Assembly: GCA_963922935.1 (NCBI GenBank)
Contig: CAWUKE010000005.1
Location: 1-36,279, forward strand
From: Litorimonas sp963922935
Lineage (GTDB): Bacteria; Pseudomonadota; Alphaproteobacteria; Caulobacterales; Maricaulaceae
Direction: 5' to 3'
Length of the DNA: 36,279 bases
This document shows positions 15,976-26,800 of the stretch, in pieces (within the stretch, counting starts at the first letter, position 1; each line of letters opens with the position of its first letter). Below the pieces are notes generated by a model. That model was not told the DNA's origin, did not search any database, and worked only from the letters and a program-made list of their open reading frames with translations. The translations under genes and the position numbers were made by a program.

Positions 15976-17235
15976 ATGCCTGAAGCCAAACATAATATTC
16001 TAATATTAGGCGATGCCCGCATGGCATTCCCGGTTATGAAAGCGATGACGAAGGCCGGCCATAAGGTTTATGCGGGTGTATCTGTGTATAGTAATTACAT
16101 GGAGTGGTCGCGCTATTTGACAGGCTCATTTTGGCACCCACCGCTGGAACCGGGGACAGATGAACCCTATGCCCGAATTCGCGAATGGTTGTTAGCCCAT
16201 CCAGAAATCGACACGATCCAACCCGTAAATGAAGCAAGCATCCGTTTTGTAACGCGTCACCGTGATTTCTTTGAACGCCAGGCGACATTAATCTTGCCAA
16301 ATCGCGAGATTATAAAGTTGGCTTCAGACAAAACAGCTATGTTTGATTTATGCCGAAAAATAGACGGTCCTGTAGCGGCTTATAAACCAGTTAAAAGCCT
16401 GGAGGATATTGAAGCAGCGCTAGACGAAATTGGATATCCGTTCATCCTGAAACCATCCAAAGTTGATGCATATATCTTTAATCGCAAAGCTTTGATTTTA
16501 CGAACACCAGAAGATTTTAAGGAGCAATTTCCGTATTGGCCAAGTGTGCACCCTGAATTATTAATGCAGCAATATGTCGAGGGTCCGCGTCACAGCGTGA
16601 TTTACTCGGCCTATGAAGGCCGTCTCTTAGGGGCTGTGGAAATCAGAGCTGGGCGCACCCACGAAGATGACGGTACAGGATATACGACCTATGGAGTCAC
16701 TGTCGCACCAAATCCGATCATTAAAAAGAATGTTGAACGCTTTGTTCGTGAGCTGAATTATAGTTTTACAGGCTGTTTGCAATATATTGTGGATCCGGAG
16801 AGTGGTCGCGTCACCTTTATGGAATTGAACCCCCGCGTCAGTCTGGGGCGCCTGGCAGAGGGCGCAGGACTACCTCACAGTCTTTGGGGGTTGTCGATGG
16901 CGCATGGCGATATTCCACAAGGATTTGAGGATGTCTGGGGGCTTCCTGAAGGGGTTGAATATGTTTGGAGCAAAGGTGAGCTCTCTCTTATCGTAAGCCT
17001 TCTGAAGGATAAAAAAGTTACTATAGGTGAGTTTTCACGAAGGTTAGGTAGGGCGATTTGGGACGCCCTTCGCTGTGAACATGCGATTTTCGACCCCACA
17101 GACCCATTGCCTGCCATAGGGGTTTACACGAATAAATTTATTCGCCCTTTTGTGACACGCTGGCGTCACAGATCAGGTTTTGAACCGAAGCCCGAAAAGC
17201 CGATGATGCCTACGCGCCTCGTTTTGCGAAAATAG
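15976..17235 (+). CDS. ATP-grasp carboxylate-amine ligase-like protein
   Basis: A 419-residue ATP-grasp enzyme, carbamoyl-phosphate-synthase-like or carboxylate-amine ligase type. The N-terminal NILILGDARMAFPVMKAM is the Rossmann-like substrate half. Then come FILKPSKVDAYIF (ATP-binding Lys, ~157), the LLMQQYVEGPRHSVIYSA hinge region and the Mg-binding VTFMELNPRVSLGRL (Glu and Asn, ~278). Such enzymes join a carboxylate to an amine through an acyl phosphate. The partner here is unknown, but the pairing with a CelD-type transferase and the nearby flippase point to decoration of a surface glycan or lipid. Its last 26 bp overlap the end of the convergent flippase gene. Confidence 0.85.
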   Translation: MPEAKHNILILGDARMAFPVMKAMTKAGHKVYAGVSVYSNYMEWSRYLTGSFWHPPLEPGTDEPYARIREWLLAHPEIDTIQPVNEASIRFVTRHRDFFERQATLILPNREIIKLASDKTAMFDLCRKIDGPVAAYKPVKSLEDIEAALDEIGYPFILKPSKVDAYIFNRKALILRTPEDFKEQFPYWPSVHPELLMQQYVEGPRHSVIYSAYEGRLLGAVEIRAGRTHEDDGTGYTTYGVTVAPNPIIKKNVERFVRELNYSFTGCLQYIVDPESGRVTFMELNPRVSLGRLAEGAGLPHSLWGLSMAHGDIPQGFEDVWGLPEGVEYVWSKGELSLIVSLLKDKKVTIGEFSRRLGRAIWDALRCEHAIFDPTDPLPAIGVYTNKFIRPFVTRWRHRSGFEPKPEKPMMPTRLVLRK

Positions 17236-18652
17236 TTTTTGCCCAGCTTCGGCATTCCGCTACGTTCATCGCCAATATTAGGACACAATAGATAAGAGCG
17301 CCTGTGGCGGCCATTAAAAATAAATCTGCCCAGTGACCTAATCCAGATCGGATGAAAATCACAGGATACATGCCGGCGCAGGCTAGCAACGTAAAAGCCA
17401 TATCTTTAAAGGGCCACGGCATTGATAAAAACCTACGGCCCCACAGTGCCAAGAGAATAATCGCAATAAAATAAGAGATAAAAGTTGCATAGACGGCGCC
17501 CATGAGGCCGAAAATTGGGATAAGTAAGACGTTCAAAGCGATATTTATCACAACAGGGAAAAACATGAGGATCGCTTTTATATTTGTATTTCTGGTTAGG
17601 TGAAAACTTTCCGTAAAATAAAAAGCTGCGAGCCCATTTAGCAACCCGGAAAAAGCAATCCAAGGCATTATAAGTTTGGCATTCTCACGCAGTGGTGCCC
17701 CGATCATAGCATCGGCCAATGGCGAAGCAACAAGTGCTATACCCGTAGCCACGGGAAAACCCATAATAATCAGTAATTTTGCAAAACTCCGACATCTTCG
17801 TTTCAGCTCTGATTTATCTTGATTTTCATAGGCTTCCATTAAAAGCGGGGAGAATGCCATTGCCGCCCAGGAAAAAATGATCAAAACTGTCTTGTCAGCA
17901 ATGCCATAGCCAGCGGCATAACTCCCTACGGCTGCTTCGTCGATGAAATAGGCAATTAAAAACCGATCCGCGGAAGAGAGTAATAGATCAAGCCCGAGCG
18001 CAATAGAGGTCGGAATACCGTAAACGGCCCAGGCTTTTAATGTTGCCTGGTTTGTTTGACCCGGCAACGCATTTCGTAAAACCCAGCGACCTTCAAAGAA
18101 CGCTAAAATAATTGCACTACTTACCAAGCCAGCTATTGGGGCTACTGCACCGAGACCTGTTTTCCAGGCTAAAAGTACGCCAACGATAAAGCCCAAGATT
18201 ATTTTTGCTGACGCAGAAAGCATATAATGGCGGACATGTTGCTGTGCCCTATGGGCCTCCATGGCTATTTTCACGAGCGTATTGAGAGGGAGAAGCAAAG
18301 CAATATAAGGCACAAAGGCGCGATATTGCGGATGATCCCAGGTCAAAATTAGCAAGCCTATGACCCAAACAGCTGCCACAATTAATGAAAAACCTAACAA
18401 TACGATAGAGGTTTTAAAGTGATTGTTTAAACTCTCAGGCGTTTTTAAAGCACCGCTAAAACGGAAAGAGGCTGCTTCGACCCATGTGAGGCTCAGCAGA
18501 TGAATAATCGCCATGACAGAAAACATAAGCGCATAGCGGCCATATTCATCTGGACCCAATAGGCGTGTAAAGAGATAAATGCCTCCAAAAGAGGCCAGCG
18601 TTGCAGCGAGTTTTACGGGGGCATAACCTGAAAGATGTTTGCTAATTTTCAT
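17210..18652 (-). CDS. Wzx-like polysaccharide flippase (MOP superfamily)
   Basis: A 480-residue inner-membrane protein of the polysaccharide biosynthesis/oligosaccharide flippase family, moving lipid-linked saccharides to the periplasm. The frame opens at 18742, but ATG 18652 (MKISKHLSGYAPVKLAATLA) gives the usual flippase N-terminus with a first helix containing FGGIYLFTRLLGPDEYGRYA, so that start was chosen. About 12 or more hydrophobic helices follow, including the AVGSYAAGYGIADKTVLI segment typical of Wzx/PST transporters. It lies 11 bp downstream of the 7-TM gene on the same strand and forms an operon with it. Convergent 3' overlap of 26 bp with the ATP-grasp gene leaves no room for a separate terminator. 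Confidence 0.88.
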   Translation of the reverse strand: MKISKHLSGYAPVKLAATLASFGGIYLFTRLLGPDEYGRYALMFSVMAIIHLLSLTWVEAASFRFSGALKTPESLNNHFKTSIVLLGFSLIVAAVWVIGLLILTWDHPQYRAFVPYIALLLPLNTLVKIAMEAHRAQQHVRHYMLSASAKIILGFIVGVLLAWKTGLGAVAPIAGLVSSAIILAFFEGRWVLRNALPGQTNQATLKAWAVYGIPTSIALGLDLLLSSADRFLIAYFIDEAAVGSYAAGYGIADKTVLIIFSWAAMAFSPLLMEAYENQDKSELKRRCRSFAKLLIIMGFPVATGIALVASPLADAMIGAPLRENAKLIMPWIAFSGLLNGLAAFYFTESFHLTRNTNIKAILMFFPVVINIALNVLLIPIFGLMGAVYATFISYFIAIILLALWGRRFLSMPWPFKDMAFTLLACAGMYPVIFIRSGLGHWADLFLMAATGALIYCVLILAMNVAECRSWAKTIFAKRGA

Positions 18653-18663
18653 TGCAACAGACG

Positions 18664-19362
18664 TTATGCCGACTGACGGTATATGGTATTGAATCGCGAC
18701 GTAAATATGAGGCAAAGCGTGACGACATGGAAAACGAACCATGCAAATATGCCGAAGAATTTAGCGCTGTCTTCAGCAACGACGACACTGTCTTCAATAC
18801 TGTGTAATATTTGGTCAATCCCGAGGCTAAGTCCCATCCCCAATACGGCGAGGATTAGTATCCATATCTCGGCAGATAAAATAACGCGTAACGAGACAAG
18901 CCCATAAATGGCTGCCAAGCCAATATAGGCAAAGAGTACGAGACTCTGCGGGATGCCGAGTTCTGGAAAAGCGACTTCATGCAACAAAAAAGCATCATCA
19001 AGGCCCAATAGGGCCGATAACAAACCCGCCGCGAGTGCAAAGCCAAAAAACGGTCTTAGCGTCGGCGATAAGTAAAATAGCAGGGCTGAGAATAAAGCAA
19101 TCGCAGCTGTTCCAATCCAGAGGAAAACACCGAGATTGGATACGAACCCATAATAAATATGACAACAATCATCCGAAAACTCTGCTGCCGTTAAAGGGTC
19201 AAAAAACATCCACTTCGGTGCCACCCAAGGCTGAAATATCACGATAAAAAGTATGATGAGTGGCACAAGAATGACAGCCATGCCGATCAGCAATCGCAAA
19301 GGCTTATTCAGGGTTAGACCTTCATCAGCGCCAAAGTATTTTTGAAAAGACGTCCCAAGCAT
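18664..19362 (-). CDS. Seven-helix integral membrane protein, unknown function
   Basis: A 232-residue protein with about seven hydrophobic helices (e.g. PLRLLIGMAVILVPLIILFI; LFSALLFYL; SLVLFAYIGLAAIYGLV; FGIFAWFVFHVVTLCLIF). The start at ATG 19362 (MLGTSFQKYFG) is preceded by GGAAAGGA; the longer form from 19392 lacks such a site. Polar residues placed in or beside helices, LLGLDDAFLLHE and HSIEDSVVVAEDSAKFFGI, could be functional, but I cannot assign a family. A Cys-Cys pair (SDDCCHIYYG) sits in the first periplasmic-type loop. It precedes the flippase in the same operon, so a role in glycan or lipid export is inferred from context only. Confidence 0.75.
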   Translation of the reverse strand: MLGTSFQKYFGADEGLTLNKPLRLLIGMAVILVPLIILFIVIFQPWVAPKWMFFDPLTAAEFSDDCCHIYYGFVSNLGVFLWIGTAAIALFSALLFYLSPTLRPFFGFALAAGLLSALLGLDDAFLLHEVAFPELGIPQSLVLFAYIGLAAIYGLVSLRVILSAEIWILILAVLGMGLSLGIDQILHSIEDSVVVAEDSAKFFGIFAWFVFHVVTLCLIFTSRFNTIYRQSA

Positions 19363-19790
19363 AGCGTCCTTTCCGTAAAGCCCTGAAATCATTTACGCAG
19401 GAATGGATAAAACTTTGTAAAAGTCTAAAACCTCTTCCCCGCGCACCCCTATTGCCCCCATTTGAGTGCATATGGAGTTAAAAACGAAGTTTTCAGGCTT
19501 TGGACGTTTGCATTCTATTATTGCTTCCCGATTTGGGAAACAATGTGGGCTACAATCCGCCCATTATATATCGTTGAGATCACGACCTTGAACAGTGAGG
19601 ATGCGATTGGTGGTAAACATGAATGCACCAAGATCTTGCAACACACTCTGTCGGGTAAACCCCTTCAATAGTTCGATAGCTATTGAAACGGGCTCTATTG
19701 TAAGATCGAAAAAAACGCTGTGCTAAATACTGGGGCTAAGGCGTGAAGGCCCGAAAGTGTTGGCGCTCCATACAAACCGTTCGTCTCAAT
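19363..19790. other. Intergenic region, nothing recognised
   Basis: About 430 bp separating the 7-TM operon from the HxlR gene. The plus-strand frames (19462-19671 and one from 19471) do not resemble any protein I know and lack ribosome-binding sites. The promoter of the minus-strand operon must lie here, but no clear -35/-10 pair could be picked by eye. Confidence 0.4.
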
Positions 19791-20282
19791 TCAAGCTCGG
19801 CGGATACGGACGTCACGCTGTCGTGCTAAGCGAGCCGCTTCATGGTCAATTGCGCTACGGGTGACCGCCCCTTTAGCGGTCAAGGAGGTAGGTTTATGCG
19901 CCGCATCATAGCTGGCGCGGGCGGCGTCAATGGTATCGCGGTGCGTTGCGCTCCATTCCAGCAGGGTCTGCAGGGCCGGCAAGAGTGTTCGTCCTAATTC
20001 GGTGAGCGTATAGTCTACGCGCGGCGGCACAGTGGCCTGGGCGATCCGTTCGATCAGCCCGTCGCGTTCTAGCCGCCTAAGGGTTTGGGTCAGCATACGT
20101 TGGCTCACATCAGGGATGGCGCCGAGTAATTCCGAAAAGCGATGAGACCCAAAAGAGAGGTGAGCCAGCGTAAGCATGGACCATTTGCTCATGTGATGCT
20201 GTAGCCGTTCGCGTATCGGGCAAACATCCATTTTGTAAAAAATAGGCGGAGCAATATCGGGGCAGGGATAACGTTTGGGCAT
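19791..20282 (-). CDS. HxlR-family transcriptional regulator
   Basis: A 163-residue winged-HTH regulator. The conserved N-terminal Cys is present in DVCPIRERLQHHMSKWSMLT, followed by HLSFGSHRFSELLGAIPDVS, QRMLTQTLRRLERDGLIER (recognition helix and wing) and VDYTLTELGRTLLPALQTLL. HxlR proteins respond to electrophiles or oxidants, often through the Cys, and usually control a neighbouring gene. The C-terminal ~45 residues (AAHKPTSLTAKGAV onward) extend beyond the core domain and are Ala/Arg-rich. Start at ATG 20282 taken; ATG 20231 (MDVCPI) is the alternative; neither has a strong ribosome-binding site. The gene is transcribed away from the giant surface-protein gene, with about 520 bp between them. 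Confidence 0.85.
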   Translation of the reverse strand: MPKRYPCPDIAPPIFYKMDVCPIRERLQHHMSKWSMLTLAHLSFGSHRFSELLGAIPDVSQRMLTQTLRRLERDGLIERIAQATVPPRVDYTLTELGRTLLPALQTLLEWSATHRDTIDAARASYDAAHKPTSLTAKGAVTRSAIDHEAARLARQRDVRIRRA

Positions 20283-20800
20283 AAATTTTTTCGGGCTAGG
20301 CTCAAATAAGGCGGGTTGGCTAGAATCATGTCCTGTCAGTCACCTGTCCCTAACGCACAAAAAGTAACCTAAGGCTTAAAGAATTTATGGTGTGATGATC
20401 GCGATGCCGGAACGAGACGCCTTCAAGTGCCTGCTCCGCCTTCTTAAAGTGGCAATCTGCATCGGAAGCGTTTGTCGTTTTCTGAGATTAAACGGCATTG
20501 CGCTTATCCTTCAATTATTTTGAGAGCTATAAATCTTCTTTGTGAGGCCCTTACTTCCTAAAAGTAACAAAAGCATTTTCAGGTTGAGTCTCAAGAAAAA
20601 AATCAACTAAAGCGAGCGCTTTTCGGACTGAAAAAGTTAACTGGGATTTGGCTGATATGGCATAATATCAATGATTTAGCCTAAGAATAAGGTTGATTCG
20701 TTAAGGTTCTTGAACCGAAAATGAATATTTATGATTTGTTAAAGATATTTTACAACCAAGCCTAACGTGTTGGTAAGATTTGCCTCGCCTCTGTGTCGGT
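20283..20800. other. Intergenic control region of HxlR and the giant surface protein
   Basis: About 520 bp, AT-rich towards the right, no gene supported. It contains an inverted repeat AAAGCG-AG-CGCTTT (20609-20622) and a short palindrome GGTTCTTGAACC (20704-20715). Divergent promoters are expected here. The AT-rich tract at about 20640-20760 is a likely place for the promoter of the giant gene, but no exact elements can be defended. Confidence 0.4.
20609..20622. promoter_or_regulatory. Inverted repeat AAAGCG-AG-CGCTTT, possible operator
   Basis: A 6-bp inverted repeat with a 2-nt spacer in the divergent intergenic region, about 180 bp before the giant gene. The sequence is similar in style to LacI/GalR operators. 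No regulator can be assigned. Confidence 0.3.
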
Positions 20801-23800
20801 ATGGCATTTCTTGGAAATCATTCTGCGGCTTCTTCTCACCGGTCTCATCGTACTTCACGGGTGCGGCGGGCCTGGCGACGAATGATCGGCATATCAGGCC
20901 GCTATCTGGCCGCTGCGACGCTCGCGATCGCGGGGACGACGGCTGTTCACACGCCAGCGCAGGCCACGACCTATACAGAGACGGTGCCCGGCGGAAATGG
21001 TGCAATTCCGGACACCTATCCGCCCGTTGGGGGCACAATGTTCGTCCTGATTGGCGCCAACGGCAATATCTACTACCAGTTTGTGAATCCCTCGACACAG
21101 TTTCAAGGCTTTCAGAATTCGGGTAGTCCGGCAGCGTTTCGCGGAAATCCGACATTCCAGCTCGGCCCAACGCAAACATTGAATTGTGGGGTTGTGTCCT
21201 GTTCGGATTATTTCGGCGGGTCGATCGTTGAAGGCTATGCGCGCCTAACTGCACGTGATGGCGACACCTGCCCAGCCAGTACGGGCAGTTCCGGCGGCAA
21301 TAACAATTTTGACTATCAAGACATCTCCTTCGAAGTGAACGGCATTACAGTGGGGAGCCTGTCTGATCTTCCGGCCAATTCTGTTCAACGCACAAACTTC
21401 GCGGGGACGACGTCCCTCGGCTTTGAAAATTGTTTCCGGAACCAAGGGAGCAGTGAAACCAGTACGGGTTGGTTCGATCTCACGCCTGTTCCGGGACTGC
21501 TAAACAATATTTTGACAACGGGGAGCACAACGCCGTTCATTACAGATGTCGACGGGAACGATAATCGCTGGTTCTTCGATGACGGCAACGATGCGACCGG
21601 TACGCCGGAAGTCGCGCCCGGCATTGAAATCGTCAAAACTGCGGATCGTACCAGCTATTCAGCCGTGGGGGATGTCGTCAATTACAGTTTTGATGTCCGT
21701 AATATTGGCTCGGTAACACTCAACAATATCGTTGTGACGGACAGTTTTATAACGGGCAATGTCTCCTGCCCGCAGACGTCCTTAGTATCTGGCGCGAGTA
21801 TGACTTGTACGGGTCAACATATTGTGACCCAGCAGAATATCGACGATGACATTGTCTTTGTGAATACGGCCCAGGTGACAGCCAACCCGACCGAAGGTCA
21901 GTTGGGGAATGTGTCCGGCACACTCACCATTCCGGGTCCACCCGCGAATAATAGTATGACCCTGACCAAAACGGCTTCGAATGACACAAACGTCAATGTC
22001 GGCGATACGATTACCTATACCTATACCGTCACCAATACGGGGAACATCACCCTGGATGATGTCACGGTCAGCGACGTTCACGGCGGTGTCGGGACATTAT
22101 CGTCTATCTCGCCGTCGCAGCGCGACGACCTTGGCCCTACGCAAAGCCAGATCTTCACCGCCACCTATGTGGTGCAGCAAGGCGATTTGGATGCGGGGGC
22201 AACAATTTCTAACACAGCGACCGTGAGCGCGACACCCAAACGCGGCACCGTTGCTGATGTTGATGCAACTGAGACAATTACTCTCGTCGCACCAAACCCA
22301 GCAGCAACATTTGCGAAGCTCGCATCCCCGGATAGCGATGCTGAAGAAGGTGACACGATCACTTACACATATACCGTCACAAATACGGGGAATGTGACGC
22401 TTAATGCCTCCGTCAGTGATGTGCATTCCGGGACTGGGTCTTTGTCCGCGATTTCCCCCAATAGCCAAACTTTAGCACCCGGCGCGTCCGAAGTTTTCAC
22501 CGCCACCTATGTGGTGACCCAAGCCGATATAGATGCGCAGACTGATATCAGTAATACTGCCACAGCCGCCTTTACGCCCGCCCGCGGGACCTTAGCGGAC
22601 ATTACAGCCGACGAAACCGTCACTGTCATTGCCCCGGCCCCTGCCGCAACCCTTGTCAAAACCGCAGATCAGACCAGCGGCGCGGATGTGGGCGAGGTTA
22701 TCACCTACACCTATCGCGTGACGAATACGGGTAATGTGACCCTGTCCGGTTTAAGCGTCTCTGACGTTCATAGCGGGACGGGAACGCTCTCAGCGGTGAC
22801 ACCGTCCAGCGTCACCAGCTTGGCGCCGGGCGCCTTCACGGATTTCACAGCGCAATACACAATCACACAGGCCGATCTGGATGCGGGCACTAATGTTGTC
22901 AACACAGCCACGCTGAGTGCGACACCCGCCGCAGGCACGTTAGGGACGGTGACGGATAATGAAACGGTTGCGATGGAAGTGGCGACCCCGTCTATGACGC
23001 TGACGAAAACGCCGTCCAGCACGACCAATGCTATGGTCGGCGATACGATTACTTACACCTATGTAGCGCGCAATACCGGCAATACAACTTTGACCAATGT
23101 CAGCGTGTCTGACGTGCATGAAGGGGCCGGGACCCTTTCGGCGATTGACCCAGTGAGCGTGAGCAGTCTGGCCCCCGGCGCGACAGCGTCCTTCACCGCG
23201 ACCTATGTTATCACCCAAGCCGATATTGATGCGGGCACGCCGATTACGAATGTGGCGACGGGCACAGCCACGCCCGCGCGCGGGACCCTAACCGATCCCA
23301 CAGCCAATGCTTCTGTGACCGTGACTAATGCGGCGCCGGCCATGACGCTGACAAAAACAGCGTCTGCCACCAGCGATGTGGCCGTCGGCGATGTGATCAC
23401 CTATACCTACCGTGTCACCAATACGGGCAATGTGTCCCTAAGCGCGGTCAGTGTGTCGGACGTGCATAATGGGACCGGCACGTTAGGCACGATTACGCCC
23501 TCCAGCGTCGCCACGCTGGCCGTAGGCGATGATGTGACCTTCACGGCGGACTATACCGTGACCCAAGCCGATATTGATGCCGGCACAACCATCAGTAACA
23601 CGGCCACCGTCTCCGCCACACCGGCTCGCGGTGTTCTGGACCCGGTGTCTGCGAGTGAAACGGTCGATGTTGAGAGCCCAGCCCCTGCCGCGACCCTGGC
23701 CAAAGAAGCAGATGTCACAAGCGACGTTGCCGTTGGGGATGTCATTACCTACACATACCGCCTGACCAATACAGGTAATGTCGGTCTAACCAATGCCAGC

Positions 23801-26800
23801 GTCAGCGATGTCCATAGCGGCAGCGGGACGTTATCTGCGATCACACCGCCCAATGTCGCCAGCCTTGCGCCGGGCGCCGTCGCGACGTTCACCGCGACTT
23901 ATACAGTAACGCAGGCCGACCTCGATGCAGGAGCGGCCATTACGAATACGGCAACGGCTGCGGCGACACCTGCGGGCGGAACCTTCACCCCGCCGACAGC
24001 GTCTGAGTCCGTCACGCTGGAAAGCGCGGACCCGACTGTCGAGCTGACAAAGGTGGCAAGCCCGAATTCGGATCTCGCCGTTGGTGACGTGATTACCTAT
24101 TCTTATAGTATCACCAATACGGGCAATGTCTCGCTAGCCGATGTGAGCCTCTCGGATGTGCAGGACGGGGCGGGGACCTTAAGCGCAATCTCCCCTGCCA
24201 GTGTGACGAGCTTGCCTGTCGGCGCGTCAGCCAACTTTACGGCGACCTATACGGTCGTGCAGGCCGATATTGATGCGGGCTTGCCTTTGAGGAACCGCGC
24301 CCAAGTCAGCGCCACCCCTGCGCAAGGCACTCTACCGACCACGACAGTAGATGAGACGGTCACCCTAGAAGGGCCGGCCCCTGAGCTGACCTTTGCAAAG
24401 CGCGCGCTGGATACGGATTTTGCCGCGGTGGGCGACATCTTGTCCTATGAATATGACGTCACCAATAGCGGCAATGTGCAAATCACCGGGATTAGCGTCA
24501 CGGACGATAAAATCGCGTCGGTCAGCTGTCCGGTCACCAGCCTCGCGCCCGGCGCTTCGATCACCTGTACGGCGGATTACCCGGTGGATCAGGACGATCT
24601 CAACAATGGGTTTGTCACGAATAATGCGAGTGTCTCGGGCACACCGTCTGGCGGCACACTTGTCCCGCCAACCGACACTGTGACCGTCAACGGCACGCAG
24701 TCCCCCGCCCTGACCATCAATAAGCGCGCGACGACCACAACCTATGCAGCGGTCGGCGATACGCTCAGCTATGCCTATGATATTACCAATACGGGGAATG
24801 TTGAGATCACGGGAATCAGCGTTTCGGATGACCGGATCGCGACGGTCACCTGTCCCCTCACGACCCTAGCGCCCGGCGCGTCAACGACGTGCACCGCTAC
24901 GGATACGGTGACGCAGATGGACCTGGATAATGGCTCGGTTACGAACATTGCGAGCGTGTCCGGTACGCCGGCAGGTGGAACACTGTCTTCGCCGTCTGAT
25001 ACGGAAACGGTCAGTGCGGATCAGATGCCAGGGCTTAGCCTTGTTAAAACGGCGCGCACCGGAACGGTCGCGAGCCTTGGGCAGATCATCACCTACGACT
25101 TTACTGTGACCAATACGGGCAATGTCACACTGACATCCACCATTTCTATCGATGATGATAAAGTTCAGCCGCCGCGCGCCGTCATCTGTGACGCGCTGCC
25201 CACAGGCGGTCTGGCCCCCGGTGGGACGCTGGCATGTACGATGGATTATGAAGTCCGGCAGGATGATCTGGATGCCGGGTCGATCACGAATACGGCGCGC
25301 GCCACAGATGGCACAACCACCTCGGCAGATGCGTCAGAGACTGTGACCGTTACGCAAAGCCCGGCCTTGAGCCTGACAAAAGACGCCGATGAAGCCGGTT
25401 TCGATACGGTCGGTGATACGCTGACCTATCGCTACACACTCTCGAACACAGGCAATGTGCGCATTAGCGATATTAGCGTCACAGATGACCGGATCAGCAC
25501 AGTCAGCTGTGCGGTCGCTGGGCAGGGTAATGGCGACACCGTGCTGGATCCCGGTGAAACGGTGATTTGTACGGCGACAGATACGGTCACGCAGGCTGAT
25601 CTGGATGCGGGCTCTGTTACCAATAATGCTGAAGCCACCGGTACGCCAGCGGGCGGCACGCTGACCCCGGCGACTGCAACAGAGACGGTTGAAGCGGATC
25701 AACAGCCCAGCCTGAGCCTCGTCAAAACCGCCAATGACACGCGGTTTGACGCCGTCGGGGATGAGCTGAGCTATGACTATACCGTGACCAACACCGGCAA
25801 TGTTCGCGTCACAGATCTAGTCGTGACCGATGACAAGATCGACACGGTCACCTGTGATGTGGCCGCGCAAGGCAATAATGATAGCGCCTTGGATCCCGGC
25901 GAGCAGGTGGTGTGTACGGCTACCTATAGCGTGACCCAAGCTGATATTGATGCGGGCGAAGTGACAAATCTGGCAGAAGCGTCCGGGACGCCAGCGGGCG
26001 GCACACTCGATCCGGCCGGGGACAGCGCAACTGTTAATGCGGATCAGCAGCCCAGCCTCGATGTTGTCAAGACAGCGACCAATGTGAATTTTGAACTGCC
26101 TGGCGATGTGGTAGACTACGAATATGTCGTCACCAATACGGGCAATGTCACGCTGACGGCCCCGATTACCGTGTCGGACAATTTGATTGCCTCTGTGTCC
26201 TGTCCGGCTTTGCCAGCGGACGGTCTGGTGCCCAGCGCGAGCTTGACCTGTACGGCGAGCTATACGGTCACACAGGCGGACTTGGACGGCGGGCAGGTGA
26301 CAAATCTGGCCACAGCGACGGACGGCACGACCACATCCCCACAAACCTCAGAGACGATCCCGGCTGATCAAAATCCGGCCCTCTCGGTCGTGAAAGAGGC
26401 GGTCACGACAGACTTTGACGCAGCGGGCGATGTGCTGACTTATCGGTTTACTGTCTCGAATGACGGGAACCTGACCCTGACCGGTACGACGCGGGTCGAG
26501 GACGACAAGATCGGCACCATTGATTGTGTGGTTGGGAACTTTACGCCCGGAACGACCCGGATTTGTACGGCGGATTATACCGTCACACAGGCGGACTTGG
26601 ATGCGGGTTTTGTCACCAATCAAGCCTTTGCGCAAAACGGCACCCTTGTCTCTGCGCCTGTCACGGAAACGGTGACGGCCACAACAACGCCCGGCGTTGA
26701 GATCACAAAGCGCGCTCTAGACACAACCTTTGCGGCGGCGGGCGATACGCTCCGTTTTGAGTTTGATGTGGTCAATACGGGCAATGTGACCCTCAGTTCT

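Noticed and set aside
19462..19671. 69-codon plus-strand frame
   Set aside because: No ribosome-binding site, no similarity and odd composition; treated as non-coding.
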